Notes: generated by a model from the letters alone, not told the origin. Numbered from the stretch's first letter, positions 1 to 11,630 are shown. The stretch is DNA of 64,000 nucleotides from Siphonodentalium dalli (GCA_032622095.1 CP136063.1:28832987-28896986); one strand, 5' to 3'. Numbers and translations are program-made.

Positions 1-2369
1 CTCCGCCAACTTATATCCTCTCACAAGGTGGTGAATCAATTTAAAGTCTCACTCACCTTGTGTTTATGCCGTGACACCTTTATATTGCAGTCGGCCACTT
101 TCATCGGCATACGTCCGTTCACCTTGAAGTCTCTTCAATCAGTCATCCAAGTCCATCATCCGGGCCCAGACCCACGTGACCCAACAGGGTTCAAATTGTC
201 AATGGGAGGAAATACCGTAATTATATGACCGTGACTACAGATTCAAGAATCACTATAGAGTGGAGTGTACAAATGGATTCTCCTCCAAAGACATCAATCG
301 AACTCTTGGAAAAACTCAAATAGTTTGGAATTTTTTTTTTCCAGCCATCTTTAATTTCCCCAACATGTCATTTTAGTATTATATGATGCAAATTCTTGAA
401 AAGCGTTGGTGCTTGTTGTAGATTTTGTCTTTACATTACAGGGAGCTTACAGGGTCACATAAGACATATTGGCTTTTTAGTTCCATTTAATCACTGCAGA
501 CACTGCTTGTGAATTCGAATTTTACACCTGTTCAAGGAAGTTGTCTGTAAGTCACTGTAAGTGTAACTGTCATCTTCCGCTTCATCGTCAACTTTTCCAA
601 CCTCTTGCTCCTTCTGCTTTCTTGATTTCATTCCAATTCTGGCTATGAGCTTTGTAATTCTTCTTGTCTCCTACTCTGATCTAAGGATAGTAAATAGATC
701 TTCCAGAAGAATGTCAGCTTCTTCAATGGTGGTGCTGTTTAGAATAGCAGCAAATGCACACAATGAGGAAGTCCTGACCTCCCTCACTCTTTTCCTTAAG
801 ATAAGGGAAGATACATTTTAATGGTCTTTAGGATACATATTAGTGTGGGACAACCTACATGTTTAGATAAAAAATAGGAAATACATGGTATATATGTCAT
901 ATACATGTGGCAAGTAACAGATTCATATATTGTAAAGATATAGAAATTAGAATATCAAATTGATTTATTACTGGACATTGTTCACCTGCTGAAGGGGGAG
1001 TTGTACCATGTGTTACATCAATACCACCGCAGTTGACCAATGCCCAGCTCAGCTCCTTCAACACTGTCCACCGAGATGCCATCTCCCAATATTCCTCCCA
1101 GGCAAGCTTGAGCAATACACACTCTCGAATCTGAGCAATGGCCCAAATATTGAGTGTCAGTTCGAAGCACAGTTTGGCTGTCCTCGAATCTAGGGCCTCT
1201 TCTGTTGCTTGGATCATAAGGCTCGTATGAGAAATACTGCCTAATCTGAGGCTGAATGCCTAAGCCGATTAGATGATTCTCATCTAGATTCCCATACATG
1301 TGCCTATTTAGAAGAATCAAATCCGCCCTTTTCACCCCAACTCTCGGACCATTCAATAATTCCCCATATGAACACAAGTTTATTTGAACAGACATGTCTG
1401 CCCTTCCAATATTGCCACTACTGAGATACTAAGCAAATAACCGAGCAATTATATACTGAACAAATATGCGAGACAGAAGAAAACTGTAGGCAACACTTCA
1501 CTTTGTAATATTGACAAAACTGTACTCTGAAACAATACTTGTCCTAATATTACAAAATATTTAACACCACAGAAGTACAAGTATTACTCTTAATGGGCTA
1601 TATTTCTAAGTTAACAGTAGCCATTTACTTCACCAGAATGTTGCATTCTGGCCGCACACATTGGCAAACACAAGAAATACTGATCAAAATAAACAAGTGT
1701 TACAGTTGGAACTATATTTATTTACCGGGCGAATCACCACTTCTTCCAGATGGCGGCAATTTTGAAAAATAGTACACCATTTTCATGACCAATAAACTCA
1801 AATGGAAATAAACACAATAAACTGAGTGAAAATTACGCAGATAAAGTTTTAAACTGCTCGCAGCGCCATTTTTATTACTTTGCCTATGAGTTCTGCGATG
1901 TGACAAAGTATAACTCATAATATTGCATTTATAACCAAACATGAAACACAAACGGAGCAGGAAAGGGGTAAAAAAAAAGCCTAATCTTCTCGTCTGTATT
2001 CCTTGTAGTCAGTTTTAGAGTTGTCGTAAATCTGGGGGCGAGTCCGTGGTTGTTTTCCTTGATGGCGTGATGAAATGAAGTGTATATGAATTGCTTGTTG
2101 GATATCGGCCAATGTCCTAAAACAGCTCAAAGTCCAGTGATTTGAATGAACTTCGCAGAATGCAACTTTCCAGTCACGATTGTCAGCACAAGAGATCGAT
2201 AGAGAGTTATATTTGTAAGTTTTGAAAATGTCAATCCGTGAGATTTTTGCGGGAGGTATGCCCAAAAATGTTCATGTTCCAAAAATAATTTTTATGATGA
2301 AGATTGCATAGTTTTTATGAGTTTCTATTTTATAAATATATAGACCTAAATAAAATGGCAATGAATATC
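1..2369. other. No recognised gene; possible decayed coding stretch
   Basis: Nothing here can be named. On the minus strand at about 560-840 a frame contains LNSTTIEEADILLEDLF, which looks protein-like. Overlapping minus frames at 897-1395 (106 and 125 codons) also have non-random composition. No start, splice pattern or family could be assigned to either. The rest (about 1400-2360) is AT-rich with no open frame of note. These may be exons of a decayed transposon or host gene. Confidence 0.3.
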
Positions 2370-4040
2370 TATTATAGAGATGGGGAATTGACTGCTTTGG
2401 ACCAGTCCGTGGTCCAGGGGTGGACCGCGGTCAGGTCCAGACCGGGTGTCACTGGACCGGACCGCTTTTTGCCGCCGGTCCGGTACTCTCCGGTCCACTA
2501 TTTTACTTAAGTTATAATAAACTTATCGCGAATATGATTGCGTATTTGCCGTCATATCAATTGGTAAACTATGCATTGACGCATTCAAGTTGTTAATATC
2601 TATTAAACGTTTGATGCCACGAAAACAATGTATAGGTGTACTTTGTACATGATATGAATTTGGTCAGGTGCTAGAATACTCACTCTAACATCTTTAGTCT
2701 GAAATCTACAACATTGATAGGCGATATAAAATGTTATATATTTACCTGATGATGACTCGAGCGGTTTAGCATTAAACTCTATGTCCTCATGAAAAGCATC
2801 ATGTAGTAGATCGCTTTCACCGTTTCCACCACGTTCGACCCGATCTCTTGTTCTGTTTTATTATCCTTTCGTATTCAGTCTTTTGCTGTGCGATTTTGGA
2901 TCTAGATTTGAAATAATAGTATGCAAGTGAGCCGAATGCTTCCACTGGCGAGTGATTTGATTACATGGCGTTATAAACCGGGTGTCACTGGACCGGACCG
3001 GACCGCTTTTTGCCGCCCATCCAATACTCTCCGGTCCGGTCCACTATTTTACTTAAGTTATAATAAACTATCGCGAATATGATTGCGTATTTGCCGTCAT
3101 ATCAATTGGTAAACGATGCATTGACGCATTCAAGTTGTTAATATCTATTAAACGTTTGATACACGAAAACAATGTATAGGTGTACTTTGTAGTTACAATA
3201 ACAATAACATTACCGGAACATAATAGACTATGACATCACAATACATCTATTATAGTGATGCGATCTTGACTGCTTTGGACCGATCCGGTCCGTGGTCCAG
3301 GGGTGTACTTTGTACTTTGTACATGATATGAATTTGGTCAGGTGCTAGAATACTCACTCTAACATCTTTAGTCTGAAATCTACAACATTGATCGGCGATA
3401 TAAAATGTTATATATTTACCTGATGATGACTCTAGTCTGAAATCTACAATATTGATAGGCGATATAAAATGTTATATATTTACCTGATGATGACTCTAGT
3501 CTGAAATCTACAATATTGATAGGCGATATAAAATGTTATATATTTACCTGATGATGACTCTTAGTCTGAAATCTACAATATTGATAGGCGATATAAAATG
3601 TTATATATTTACCTGATGATGACTCGAGCGGTTTAGCATTAAACTCTATGTCCTCATGAAAAGCATCATGTAGTAGATCGCTTTCACCGTTTCCACCACG
3701 TTCGACCCGATCTCTTGTTCTGTTTTATTCTTTCGTATTCCGTCTTTTGCTGTGCGATTTCGGATCTAGATTTGAATTAATAGTGAGGTGAATGCTTCCA
3801 CTGGTGAGTGATTTGATTACATGGGGTTATAAACCGGGTGTCACTGGACCAGACCGCTTTTTGCCGCCCATCCAATACTCACCGGTCCATTATTTTACTT
3901 CAGTTATAAAACTATCGCGAATATGATTGCATATTTGCTGTCATATCAATTGGTAAACGATGCATTGACGCATTCAAGTTGTTAATATCTATTAAACATT
4001 TGATGCCACGAAAACAATGTATAGGTGTCCTTTGTACATG
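2370..4040. repeat. hAT-like GGACCGG repeat cluster, left copy
   Basis: At least three partial units are arranged in tandem. Each has a TATAG(T/A)GATG-type start at some copies (about 2376 and 3252), a GGTCC/GGACC-rich inverted-repeat region, a shared stretch from 'tactctccggtcc' to 'caatgtataggtgt', and a minus-strand block ending at a splice-donor-like CATCAG/GTAAATA. The minus block reads as clean coding sequence (GGNGESDLLHDAFHEDIEF) and looks like a captured or residual exon. The start resembles hAT termini, but no full transposase is present. Related units recur at 59.3-61.2 kb in the same orientation. Confidence 0.6.
3366..3626. repeat. Tandem repeat of about 65 bp, four copies
   Basis: Four consecutive copies run from 'agtctgaaatctacaa' to 'tttacctgatgatgac', starting near 3369, 3433, 3498 and 3562. 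Read on the minus strand, each unit carries the same donor-like junction CATCAG/GTAAATA. The array therefore multiplies one exon/intron boundary inside the hAT-like cluster. Confidence 0.8.
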
Positions 4041-5109
4041 TCACTTTTCTTATAATGAAAGTGCCATTGCGGACGGCCGCCTGCTTTGATGTCACCGATT
4101 TCTGAATTTTGATAGATAGCGAATGGAGTATTCTATTGTTTTTCACATTAATAATAAACAAAGAAACATGCAAACCACATTACATAGTACCAGGGTACAC
4201 ACATGTTACACAGTCACATTAATCCAATAGTATTTTATCTTATTCTTATACTGGTTTGATGTTATAATGTGTATTAAATTTTAGCTATATCTTACATATG
4301 CGTTTTAAACTCCAAGAAAGGACTATGCACAATGTGACCTTTCACCTCACGATGTTGCTGCCTTGGCGACGTATCAACAAAAACTCTCACCTCAAAATTA
4401 GGTCACATTTACTCCATCATTTTGAATGGTTTAATCGCCCCATCCCTACCAGCCAGTTGGAATCATTCTATCCTGAATTATACAGTGACAAGTGTAACGG
4501 ATCCAGAGTTTGCCACAAGGCATCTGGAGAAAATAACAATTTTCACAACAGATATCATTATATTCATGCAGATATTGTTTTGTTATGCATTTATCAGCTA
4601 TTTCTCCCACATCTGAACTTCTTGGTGCATAATTCTCCATATTACAATGTGTCACTTGGTGCTTAATGAGAAGTTACATGATGCACAGACACATTCAGGG
4701 CCATGGGCGGCTTCCTTTCTGAAAGATTCAATTACATTGGTGATCAAAGAATTCTCAATCTGCTTTTGCAACTTCTTGTTATGGTATTTCTTCTTGTTTG
4801 CAACAATCAGTTATCTGTCTAACACTATAATGTGCTTGTATTTCCTCCTCTCTGCAATCAACAACTTTTTGCTGTAAACATTATTTCTAGCATATCTCTG
4901 TTTTCCACAATTTTCTGATGCCTGACTGGTTTGTTCTATATTTGTTATTTGTATGGTGGCCCATGATACATCAATATTCATTGAGGACATAATATGTTCT
5001 TGAATATTTTGAAATGCAGGACGTTACCATCGCTGGAACTTACCAGTATTCATCAGAAGGTGCTGAACGACAGCTTCTCTAACATTAGAATGGTGATCTT
5101 CAGTACCAG
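4041..5109. other. Intergenic, partly duplicated at 61.16-61.57 kb
   Basis: The part from about 4035 to 4380 is duplicated near 61165-61570: the cttataatgaaagtgc, gtaccagggtacacaca and ccttggcgacgtatcaa blocks are shared. The remainder holds overlapping short open frames (4298-4877) with no recognisable domain. I see no gene. Confidence 0.4.
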
Positions 5110-5328
5110 TTAACCCTTTTAGTGCCAGGGGCCGATCTCATCGGCTCTAAACCTACAAAATAAGTCTGTTAAAGAATATAAGAATAAATTATTAAAATTG
5201 TAAAAAAAAAAAAAAAAAAAAATTGTTAGGCCAATGCATTCTCTTATATATTTGATATATATAAAAGAATGCATTGGCACAGGGTATATGGGTTGATACA
5301 AAAATCGACCTGGCACTCAAAGGGTTAA
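5110..5328. mobile_element. TTAA-flanked MITE (piggyBac-like), copy A
   Basis: TTAA occurs at 5110-5113 and 5325-5328. The termini are inverted: TTAACCCTTTTAGTGCCAGG on the left matches CCTGGCACTCAAAGGGTTAA on the right. Inside, at about 5231-5277, is the palindrome CCAATGCATTCTCTTATATA and its complement, also found in the other TTAA MITEs of this window. There is no coding capacity. A poly(A) tract lies at about 5203-5221. TTAA duplication plus CCCT-type ends is typical of piggyBac-related MITEs. Confidence 0.8.
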
Positions 5329-5965
5329 GGCATATGATACTGCTCGGAAAAAACAATTGCCATCTCCAGTAATTTTTTTTTTTAAAGTTGAAAGCTCTCT
5401 TTAATTTCATCACTGCCAATGTATTCAAGATGATTTTGGAAAGTCAATCCCAATTTAGTGGATGCATTTATCTGGCACTGTTTTGTCAGTGGAGCGAAGT
5501 GTATATGATCTTGTGATAGTTTTTAGTTACAACATGCCCCTAAGGTTTTATTCAGTTTGTTTTTAAATTCGCTATAGCATGCTTAGGCATACCGAAAAAA
5601 AAATCTAAAAAAAAACTTTATCTAAAAAAAATTTTAGGGCCGATTTTACAGACCGTAAATTAGGGCCAATGAGATCAGCCCCCATGCTTCCCATGTCATT
5701 ACATATTTTTGAAAAAGATGATGCCGTTAGCAGTACACTGAGCACCACAAACTTTGAACACTTTATCACCTTTGTCCACCAGCTGGGCGCGACCTCATAC
5801 CAGTGCATCGTCTGCTGATAACAACCAGGCTGGGTTACCTCCCCACAACATTCTGGTGTATAGAGTGTCTGCTAGTAACAAACAGGCTGGGTTAGCTCCC
5901 TTAATCTGCCTGTGGACGACACATACATCAGAGCCTTTTTCCGCAACCATACTGGGGTCTCTCCC
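5329..5965. other. Intergenic with a short host repeat containing an insertion site
   Basis: No gene is seen. At about 5815-5965 a loose tandem repeat ('aacaggctgggtta', then 'ctcccttaatctgcct') precedes the transposon insertion at 5966. The 'cccttaatctgcctgtgg' segment near 5901-5920 is a paralogue of the sequence rejoined across the insertion, and so serves as an unfilled-site reference. Confidence 0.5.
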
Positions 5966-5969
5966 TTAA

Positions 5970-8900
5970 AGGGATACTGTACCCAAAATGTTGTTGTTGG
6001 TTTCTATAGTCTCAGAGTCGGAGAATAAGGTAACAATTTTTCCATTATTTGAAAGTCTGTTGAGTACGAAGTAGTGTTACGGATGGCAAATTTACCGGAA
6101 TGCAAAAATACAAATTGTCGTTGTCGAGTAATTTTTGTACAGTTTTCAACCAAATGTATCAAATAAAAGTTATATTATATATGCATACTAGTCCCATATA
6201 CTCATTTATCGTCACTAGTCAGTGAGTGGCTTGAGTTTTCTCCCCGTATCATCATAATGTTTTAAACGATCGCGTGTGCCATCCGTTTACCAATCCAGTA
6301 TCCCTCAATTAATTTGATTACGTCTGGTACACGGAAATTCGTAATTTACATTACGCCATTTTATGGCTCCAGTCATAAATGAAATTTATATCAAATTATT
6401 AACTTTGATTTTAAGATAGCCTATTAACCTGAGCGTTTACAGAATACATCTTCGACTCAAATTAATTATGTTTCTATATATTATCGATATTAGGCCAAAA
6501 AAAAAAAGTGTTTTGGTTCTCGGGCAATTTTATTTTCGAATCAATGAGGGAGGGAGGGTTTTATTTTTATTTTTTATTTTTTTCAGCTGGTATAATAAGT
6601 ATGGTAATTGTGTATATTAACCTTGTTTCCCCATTCTGAGCTGATACTTAACAGTTGTTGGAAGTTCTGACTAAAAAACAATATATTTTCCTCACTTATT
6701 CTCCCTGTACTTTTATGCACATGTATATTTTCAGTAGGAACTTCCAACAAATGTGATGAATGAACCATATATCTGTTTAAATAGTAAATATGATGCCAAA
6801 TTGTAAAGTATAATAACACACAAGTTTGTTTTAGACATGGACACATCATGTCAGAGGTACATCGTATATCCTCAAATTGTGTCGTGACAAAACAAACATA
6901 TGCAACATTATCTTTACCTCATTCAGCATGGTTTGATATCCCACACTTCAGAGCAACTTTCCTATGACTCTGAAATGTCTCTTCTTCAAGCAATATATGG
7001 GATTGAGATTTATCCTTTCTCTGAATGTGAATTTAATGAATCATGATGTGCATGAACATAACTGTGAAAACAATTAACCAAATTATGGTTATTAAAACTG
7101 TTCAAAACCAAACAATATTAGTCTCCTTCACCATGTCTATCTAATGTGATGTACTAATATATTGAACGTTTGTATCGTTTAAATGTTCACATTAGGTTTT
7201 AGGTTTCTTAGAAGCCCGTTTGTTCTTCAACTTTGATTGTTTATCAGCATGGATGTTACGTTTACGGCAAAGTACTTTTTGAAAAAGCTCAATACATGAT
7301 TGGCACTGTGGGTAACTGCCATCATCCCTGTTCAGTTCATCTGTCCCTCCACATTTAATACATATATCTGGAAAACATTTGCTGCTATAATATGGTATTT
7401 CAATGTCATCGGAACATCTCAGGTTTTGACGAACAAACACCCCGTCTAAAACTTGATTGATAGTAGGAGCTTTTGGGTGTTTTAGATCCTGTAAGATTGC
7501 ACCACAAGAATAAGAGTACAACTCAAGAACACGGTTCAGTACTGACTGGTCATTAAGATTGAGTTTCCTGTCACAGTATATTACTCTTAGTTTGTCACAT
7601 TCAGTACACTTCATGTTCATCTTAAGTGTGTTTGCCGTTTGTGCAGATGGACTAAATGGGATCCCGTGGGCAGTTTTGGCTTTTGACAAAAGTGATGGTC
7701 TATGTTTTTCTGATGTATCAGTTCCATATAAATCAGCAAAAGCTTGGTAGTGTTCATCATTATCAGGTACGGGATCTGGCACTCGATGAAGCTGTCTAAA
7801 ATCCTCTGTTAGCAAACACAGGGGCTTGCATATGTCACAGTTGGGCTTTCCACATTTACTTATTGTGAACGAATAATGCCTGGACACACAACAGTGATCC
7901 ATGAAAGCTTTTAGCTCAAGCTTAGATTTCAGTAGTGCACTGGTATTCTGGTCAGCGCAGATTGTTTTGTCTATTTTTCGCAGTTCATCCCACAGGTGGT
8001 CAATCTTCTCATCAGAAGCTGCGTCAAATGTCTGGAAAGGGTGATCTTTGAGAGACAGTTTTTTTAATAGATTGTTCAGGAGTGATTTTACTGGAGATAT
8101 GCTCTCCAAAAATGCTTCCTTCAGACCAGGACATTTCTCAGCCTTTTGTCTTATGTCAGTCATGGAATTTGCTGATTTTATAGCGACTTCAAATTTTTCC
8201 TCCATGTTTTGTCTCATAAGTCCAACTGTGTTGAGGGCCAGATTAATTATCGACATGATCCTTTCTGGTGGATTCCTCCATGAACTATTTGGGGCTGTTC
8301 TACAAGCAACCAGCATGTCAAGGTTTAGTTTTCTGAAAATAGCCACCAACGAAGCTTGTACAGTGAGGTAAGTCAGTCGGTGATCAGGTCCACCATCACT
8401 GTAGAGGTAGAGCACAGGTTTTGAGACATCTCCATCAGAATTATCTTCAAGAATTTGTGAAAGCTCGGCCATATGCCGCATTGAATATGAGGCCTCAAAT
8501 ACATGATCCTTGACACCTACAAAGACCTTTCCTCTATAGAATGACCCTGTTATTTCATCTGGGATGTCAACAAGCATCACAACACTGGGGATAATGCTGG
8601 ACTTTGTGAAATCATGATCAGCAACTGCAAATTTCCTATCTGTGGTAACAATAACCTGCCTCCCACGATCAACTGCAGCAACAGGTAGGCCTGGTTCACC
8701 CACCTTGCAACAGTGCTTGTCATCAACGCATACAAAATTAACAATTTCTCTATGTTTCACAGCCATTTCACGTAGATACCTGAACATAGCAGCTGCATAG
8801 TGGTCATCCTCATGTTGTTTACGATAAATGCGTGCTTGCACCATGAATTTAACATTTAGTCTCCCAGTGAATTGGAGGGAAGCTTCAGTGAACGGATTTT

Positions 8901-11225
8901 TTGGTGCAAATTGTAAACGAAGCCACTGTTCGCTGGGTATCGGTATGTCGGGATCACAAAGAGCTGCAACTTCTTTTAACAGAGTCGGTACTGAAATCGC
9001 TGAAGCCAGATATGTTAATTCGTCTCCATGGCGCCTCTCCTGAACGACTTCCTCAACCACATTTTCTAAATATGTCTTACATTTATCGAAAAATATGTCA
9101 TATTTCGGAGGTCTCCCTTCATTGTGATGGCGCATATCGGTAACAATACTGGGATCCTCCATACTAAATGCTAACGCAACTCTCTGGTCCATCAACTGAG
9201 TTGCAGCTGTGCCTGCTGAAGAAGCATCACCTGTGAGGTCTCTGTATATAAACCTGAGGGCAGCAACATTGGTGCCACACATTCTACCACATTTCAAAAC
9301 AAACTTTTTGCGCATCGCACGGGTGTGAAACTTTGGCATATCCAGTCGTAATTTATTGCATATCTTGTTGTTTTCATTGATAATATTTTCCTCGGTATCG
9401 AATGCGGATGTTTTCCATATGAAGTGGTAGGTACCAAGACTGTTTCCAAATGAATGACGAAACATATAACATTTGAATGGGGTGGCTTGTGAAAGGTTTT
9501 CCAAATAATAGCGCCTTTTCCTGAGATCTTCAGGGGTGAAGTCATCAACGGGAAATGGTTCGTATGGTGCAGAGGCTAACAAAGTATCAATCAGTGGCTT
9601 GTATCTAGCAACGAAAGTGGGCTTGATTGGATTCTGAGTAGAAAACATAGTAAGAATTTCACTAGTATCGTCGCTTCGTATAATCGTTTCACATGATCGA
9701 TTGTCAGATACAGTTTTGCGTTTGTCCTCAAGATAGCCGACGTACTTATGAAGGCAGTCTGACATCTGGCATAGAGCACATTTTATAACTGCCCACATTT
9801 CAGCCTGTATCCATGGTTGATCGATGATGCGCTCCAATTTTGTGGCATGCAACAACAACTCCTCAGCGTCCACTTGAGGTAGTTTATGTTTATGTGAAGT
9901 TGGATTATTGTAACCGCAGAATACATCAAAAAGCTTTGGCAGGTGGAATCCCCTATCATCAAACCGACTTCTAAACTGATCTGTATACCAGATGGCTTGG
10001 GTAACATCCTTACAAAAATCACGTCCAATTGTTTCAACAGATGCCGGCATGAAGCCTAACTTTTGGTCCTTCAACCAGCTAACGAAATTGTTAAAAAGTT
10101 CATGGTTTTTCTTTATCACTGGAGACGGGAACTTGCCAGGCCATGATAATTTTCTACTACTCTCCATTAAAATGTTGAAAGCATTCTGTGTTTTTTTGGG
10201 GCTTTTTTCACAAGTGTTTTCAGCTGCAGCACAGGGTGATTGTTTTGCTTTTATTTCAAGTGTAAGATATCTACCAAAACATTCTACAGTATCTGCCACT
10301 GTTGCATTCAATGTTACTCGCTGGAAATCACTATGCTTGCCATTCCCAACGAACACAACACCGTAAAATGGACTTGTTTCTGTGGAATTGAAAGGGTTAA
10401 GCTCCACTGGGATTGGTCTCTCTTGATGCTGTTCATTGGCAATATCTCCATTAAAAATACCCTTCAAAAGCAGCAGAAGAGTATAATCAGAGTTCACTGG
10501 CACAATGCACCAGTCTCTCAGTGTTTTATTATTGTGTACGATTTGTAATGAAACCGGCATGATTCTATGCTCTAGTTACCACGTTTAAAAACAGTCAATT
10601 TTGGGGGAATCCCTGGGAATCCCCGGTTTATATATAAAAAATTAAACTGGGAAGCGGAACATTAATTCTAAAGAGGAACATTAGATCATCAACTACTGTA
10701 TTTTTGTTACTTTCAGTAGACTATCATCACTATATTGTCATATTAAGAAGTTATATTATGGTCAGTCCCCAGTTCTATAAATGGCTTAAAAGCTGCAAAG
10801 CCAGAAACTATTCAAGGTCAAGAAATGGTCCGGTATATTAAACTCCACATTCCGAAATTTTAATTTACCTGTGCCGTTGTATTGAGAAATATAAATTGGA
10901 AATCAAACAAACATGTGATTACAGACAATCGGGGATTTTGTGCTCACTATACCTGTCTCAAGGACCTGATAACAGAAAGGTTGTGGTTTGATCTATTTGT
11001 TAATAAAGCTCAATGAGAGTTTGACAGTATAGTACGTTCATGTTTCCTATTTTCACTTTGGCCTATATCAGTACACAATTCCCACCGGTGATATATCAAT
11101 AAAAACGATCTATGCGGCTATTTTTTTTCAATGCGGCGGTGCTTGAGAACCAAAACTCTTTTTTTTTTTGGCCTTAGATCGTTGTTATCACCTGAAATTT
11201 ATTGAAAATGGCGTACAGTACCCCT
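5970..11225 (-). mobile_element. TTAA/AGGG-ended DNA transposon (Kolobok/T2-like termini), apparently autonomous
   Basis: The element is bounded by TTAA (5966-5969 and 11226-11229). Its ends are inverted: AGGGATACTGTACCC on the left against AGGGGTACTGTACG read inward from the right. A second inverted pair, AGGCCAAAAAAAAAAAG followed by GTTTTGGTTCTC, lies inside at about 6492 and 11172. The only gene is the 1122-codon minus-strand ORF. TTAA duplications with TTAAAGGG ends are described for Kolobok/T2 elements, but TTAA is shared with piggyBac. The left subterminal region holds roughly 450 bp more than the right, including another inverted AGGGATACTG (about 6297-6312), so a small nested MITE is possible there. 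Confidence 0.75.
7192..10560 (-). CDS. DDE/RNase H-like transposase, 1122 aa, intact single exon
   Basis: An uninterrupted 1122-codon frame lies inside the TTAA-bounded element. Candidate catalytic acidic residues sit in three blocks: VCVDDKHCCKVGEPG (about residue 610), YLYSDGGPDHRLTYL (about 720) and SWRNPPERIMSIINLAL (about 763). The D-D spacing is about 110 and the D-E spacing about 42, plausible for a DDE nuclease. The C-terminal third is cysteine-rich, with CGKPNCDICKPLC near 908 and CIKCGGTDEL...CQSC near 1070, probably zinc-binding and DNA-contacting. The start at 10560 is the first Met of the frame. I see no THAP domain at the N-terminus. The product should excise and insert its own element in the nucleus. 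The superfamily is not certain: the termini point to Kolobok-like, but I do not recognise the protein from sequence alone. Confidence 0.8.
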   Translation of the reverse strand: MPVSLQIVHNNKTLRDWCIVPVNSDYTLLLLLKGIFNGDIANEQHQERPIPVELNPFNSTETSPFYGVVFVGNGKHSDFQRVTLNATVADTVECFGRYLTLEIKAKQSPCAAAENTCEKSPKKTQNAFNILMESSRKLSWPGKFPSPVIKKNHELFNNFVSWLKDQKLGFMPASVETIGRDFCKDVTQAIWYTDQFRSRFDDRGFHLPKLFDVFCGYNNPTSHKHKLPQVDAEELLLHATKLERIIDQPWIQAEMWAVIKCALCQMSDCLHKYVGYLEDKRKTVSDNRSCETIIRSDDTSEILTMFSTQNPIKPTFVARYKPLIDTLLASAPYEPFPVDDFTPEDLRKRRYYLENLSQATPFKCYMFRHSFGNSLGTYHFIWKTSAFDTEENIINENNKICNKLRLDMPKFHTRAMRKKFVLKCGRMCGTNVAALRFIYRDLTGDASSAGTAATQLMDQRVALAFSMEDPSIVTDMRHHNEGRPPKYDIFFDKCKTYLENVVEEVVQERRHGDELTYLASAISVPTLLKEVAALCDPDIPIPSEQWLRLQFAPKNPFTEASLQFTGRLNVKFMVQARIYRKQHEDDHYAAAMFRYLREMAVKHREIVNFVCVDDKHCCKVGEPGLPVAAVDRGRQVIVTTDRKFAVADHDFTKSSIIPSVVMLVDIPDEITGSFYRGKVFVGVKDHVFEASYSMRHMAELSQILEDNSDGDVSKPVLYLYSDGGPDHRLTYLTVQASLVAIFRKLNLDMLVACRTAPNSSWRNPPERIMSIINLALNTVGLMRQNMEEKFEVAIKSANSMTDIRQKAEKCPGLKEAFLESISPVKSLLNNLLKKLSLKDHPFQTFDAASDEKIDHLWDELRKIDKTICADQNTSALLKSKLELKAFMDHCCVSRHYSFTISKCGKPNCDICKPLCLLTEDFRQLHRVPDPVPDNDEHYQAFADLYGTDTSEKHRPSLLSKAKTAHGIPFSPSAQTANTLKMNMKCTECDKLRVIYCDRKLNLNDQSVLNRVLELYSYSCGAILQDLKHPKAPTINQVLDGVFVRQNLRCSDDIEIPYYSSKCFPDICIKCGGTDELNRDDGSYPQCQSCIELFQKVLCRKRNIHADKQSKLKNKRASKKPKT

Positions 11226-11229
11226 TTAA

Positions 11230-11626
11230 CCCATTACCCAACAAACCGGCCAAAAACGCCCAAATAAAGCTTCAACAGCCTAAAATATCTTCGGTCTGTC
11301 TCAATAACACCATACAAATATGGATATCATCGGAACCGGTTCATTGACCACATTGTGATGGTTACAGTTATGCCCTGTGCCAATGCATTCTCTTATATAT
11401 GCGAGTCGACCATAGGTCGCCTTGCATATATAAGAGAATGCATTGGCCTAAAAAAATCTTATATTTTTTAACAATTTTTATAATATTTTTCTACATTCTT
11501 TGACAATTTTATCATTTTTAATATGTGTTAAGCCAATGCATTCTCTTATATATGCGAGGCGACCTATGGTCGACTCGCATATATAAGAGAATGCATTGGT
11601 ACAGGGCCGTTCTGTTGGGTAAAGGG
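11230..11626. mobile_element. TTAA-flanked MITE (piggyBac-like), copy B
   Basis: TTAA occurs at 11226-11229 and 11627-11630. The ends CCCATTACCCAACA and TGTTGGGTAAAGGG are inverted repeats. The element contains two copies of the CCAATGCATTCTCTTATATA palindrome (about 11380-11446 and 11533-11599), each with a GCGAG/GTCGAC loop. A related copy in opposite orientation lies at 27905-28247. Its left TTAA is also the right TTAA of the adjacent 5.26-kb transposon. Confidence 0.85.
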
Positions 11627-11630
11627 TTAA

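Noticed and set aside
1018-1395. Overlapping minus ORFs of 106 and 125 codons as a gene
   Set aside because: Two frames overlap, neither with a recognisable domain or splice partners; kept only as possible decayed coding sequence.
7559-10548. Several 60-124-codon plus and minus frames inside the 1122-aa ORF
   Set aside because: Antisense or out-of-frame shadows of a long uninterrupted coding region.
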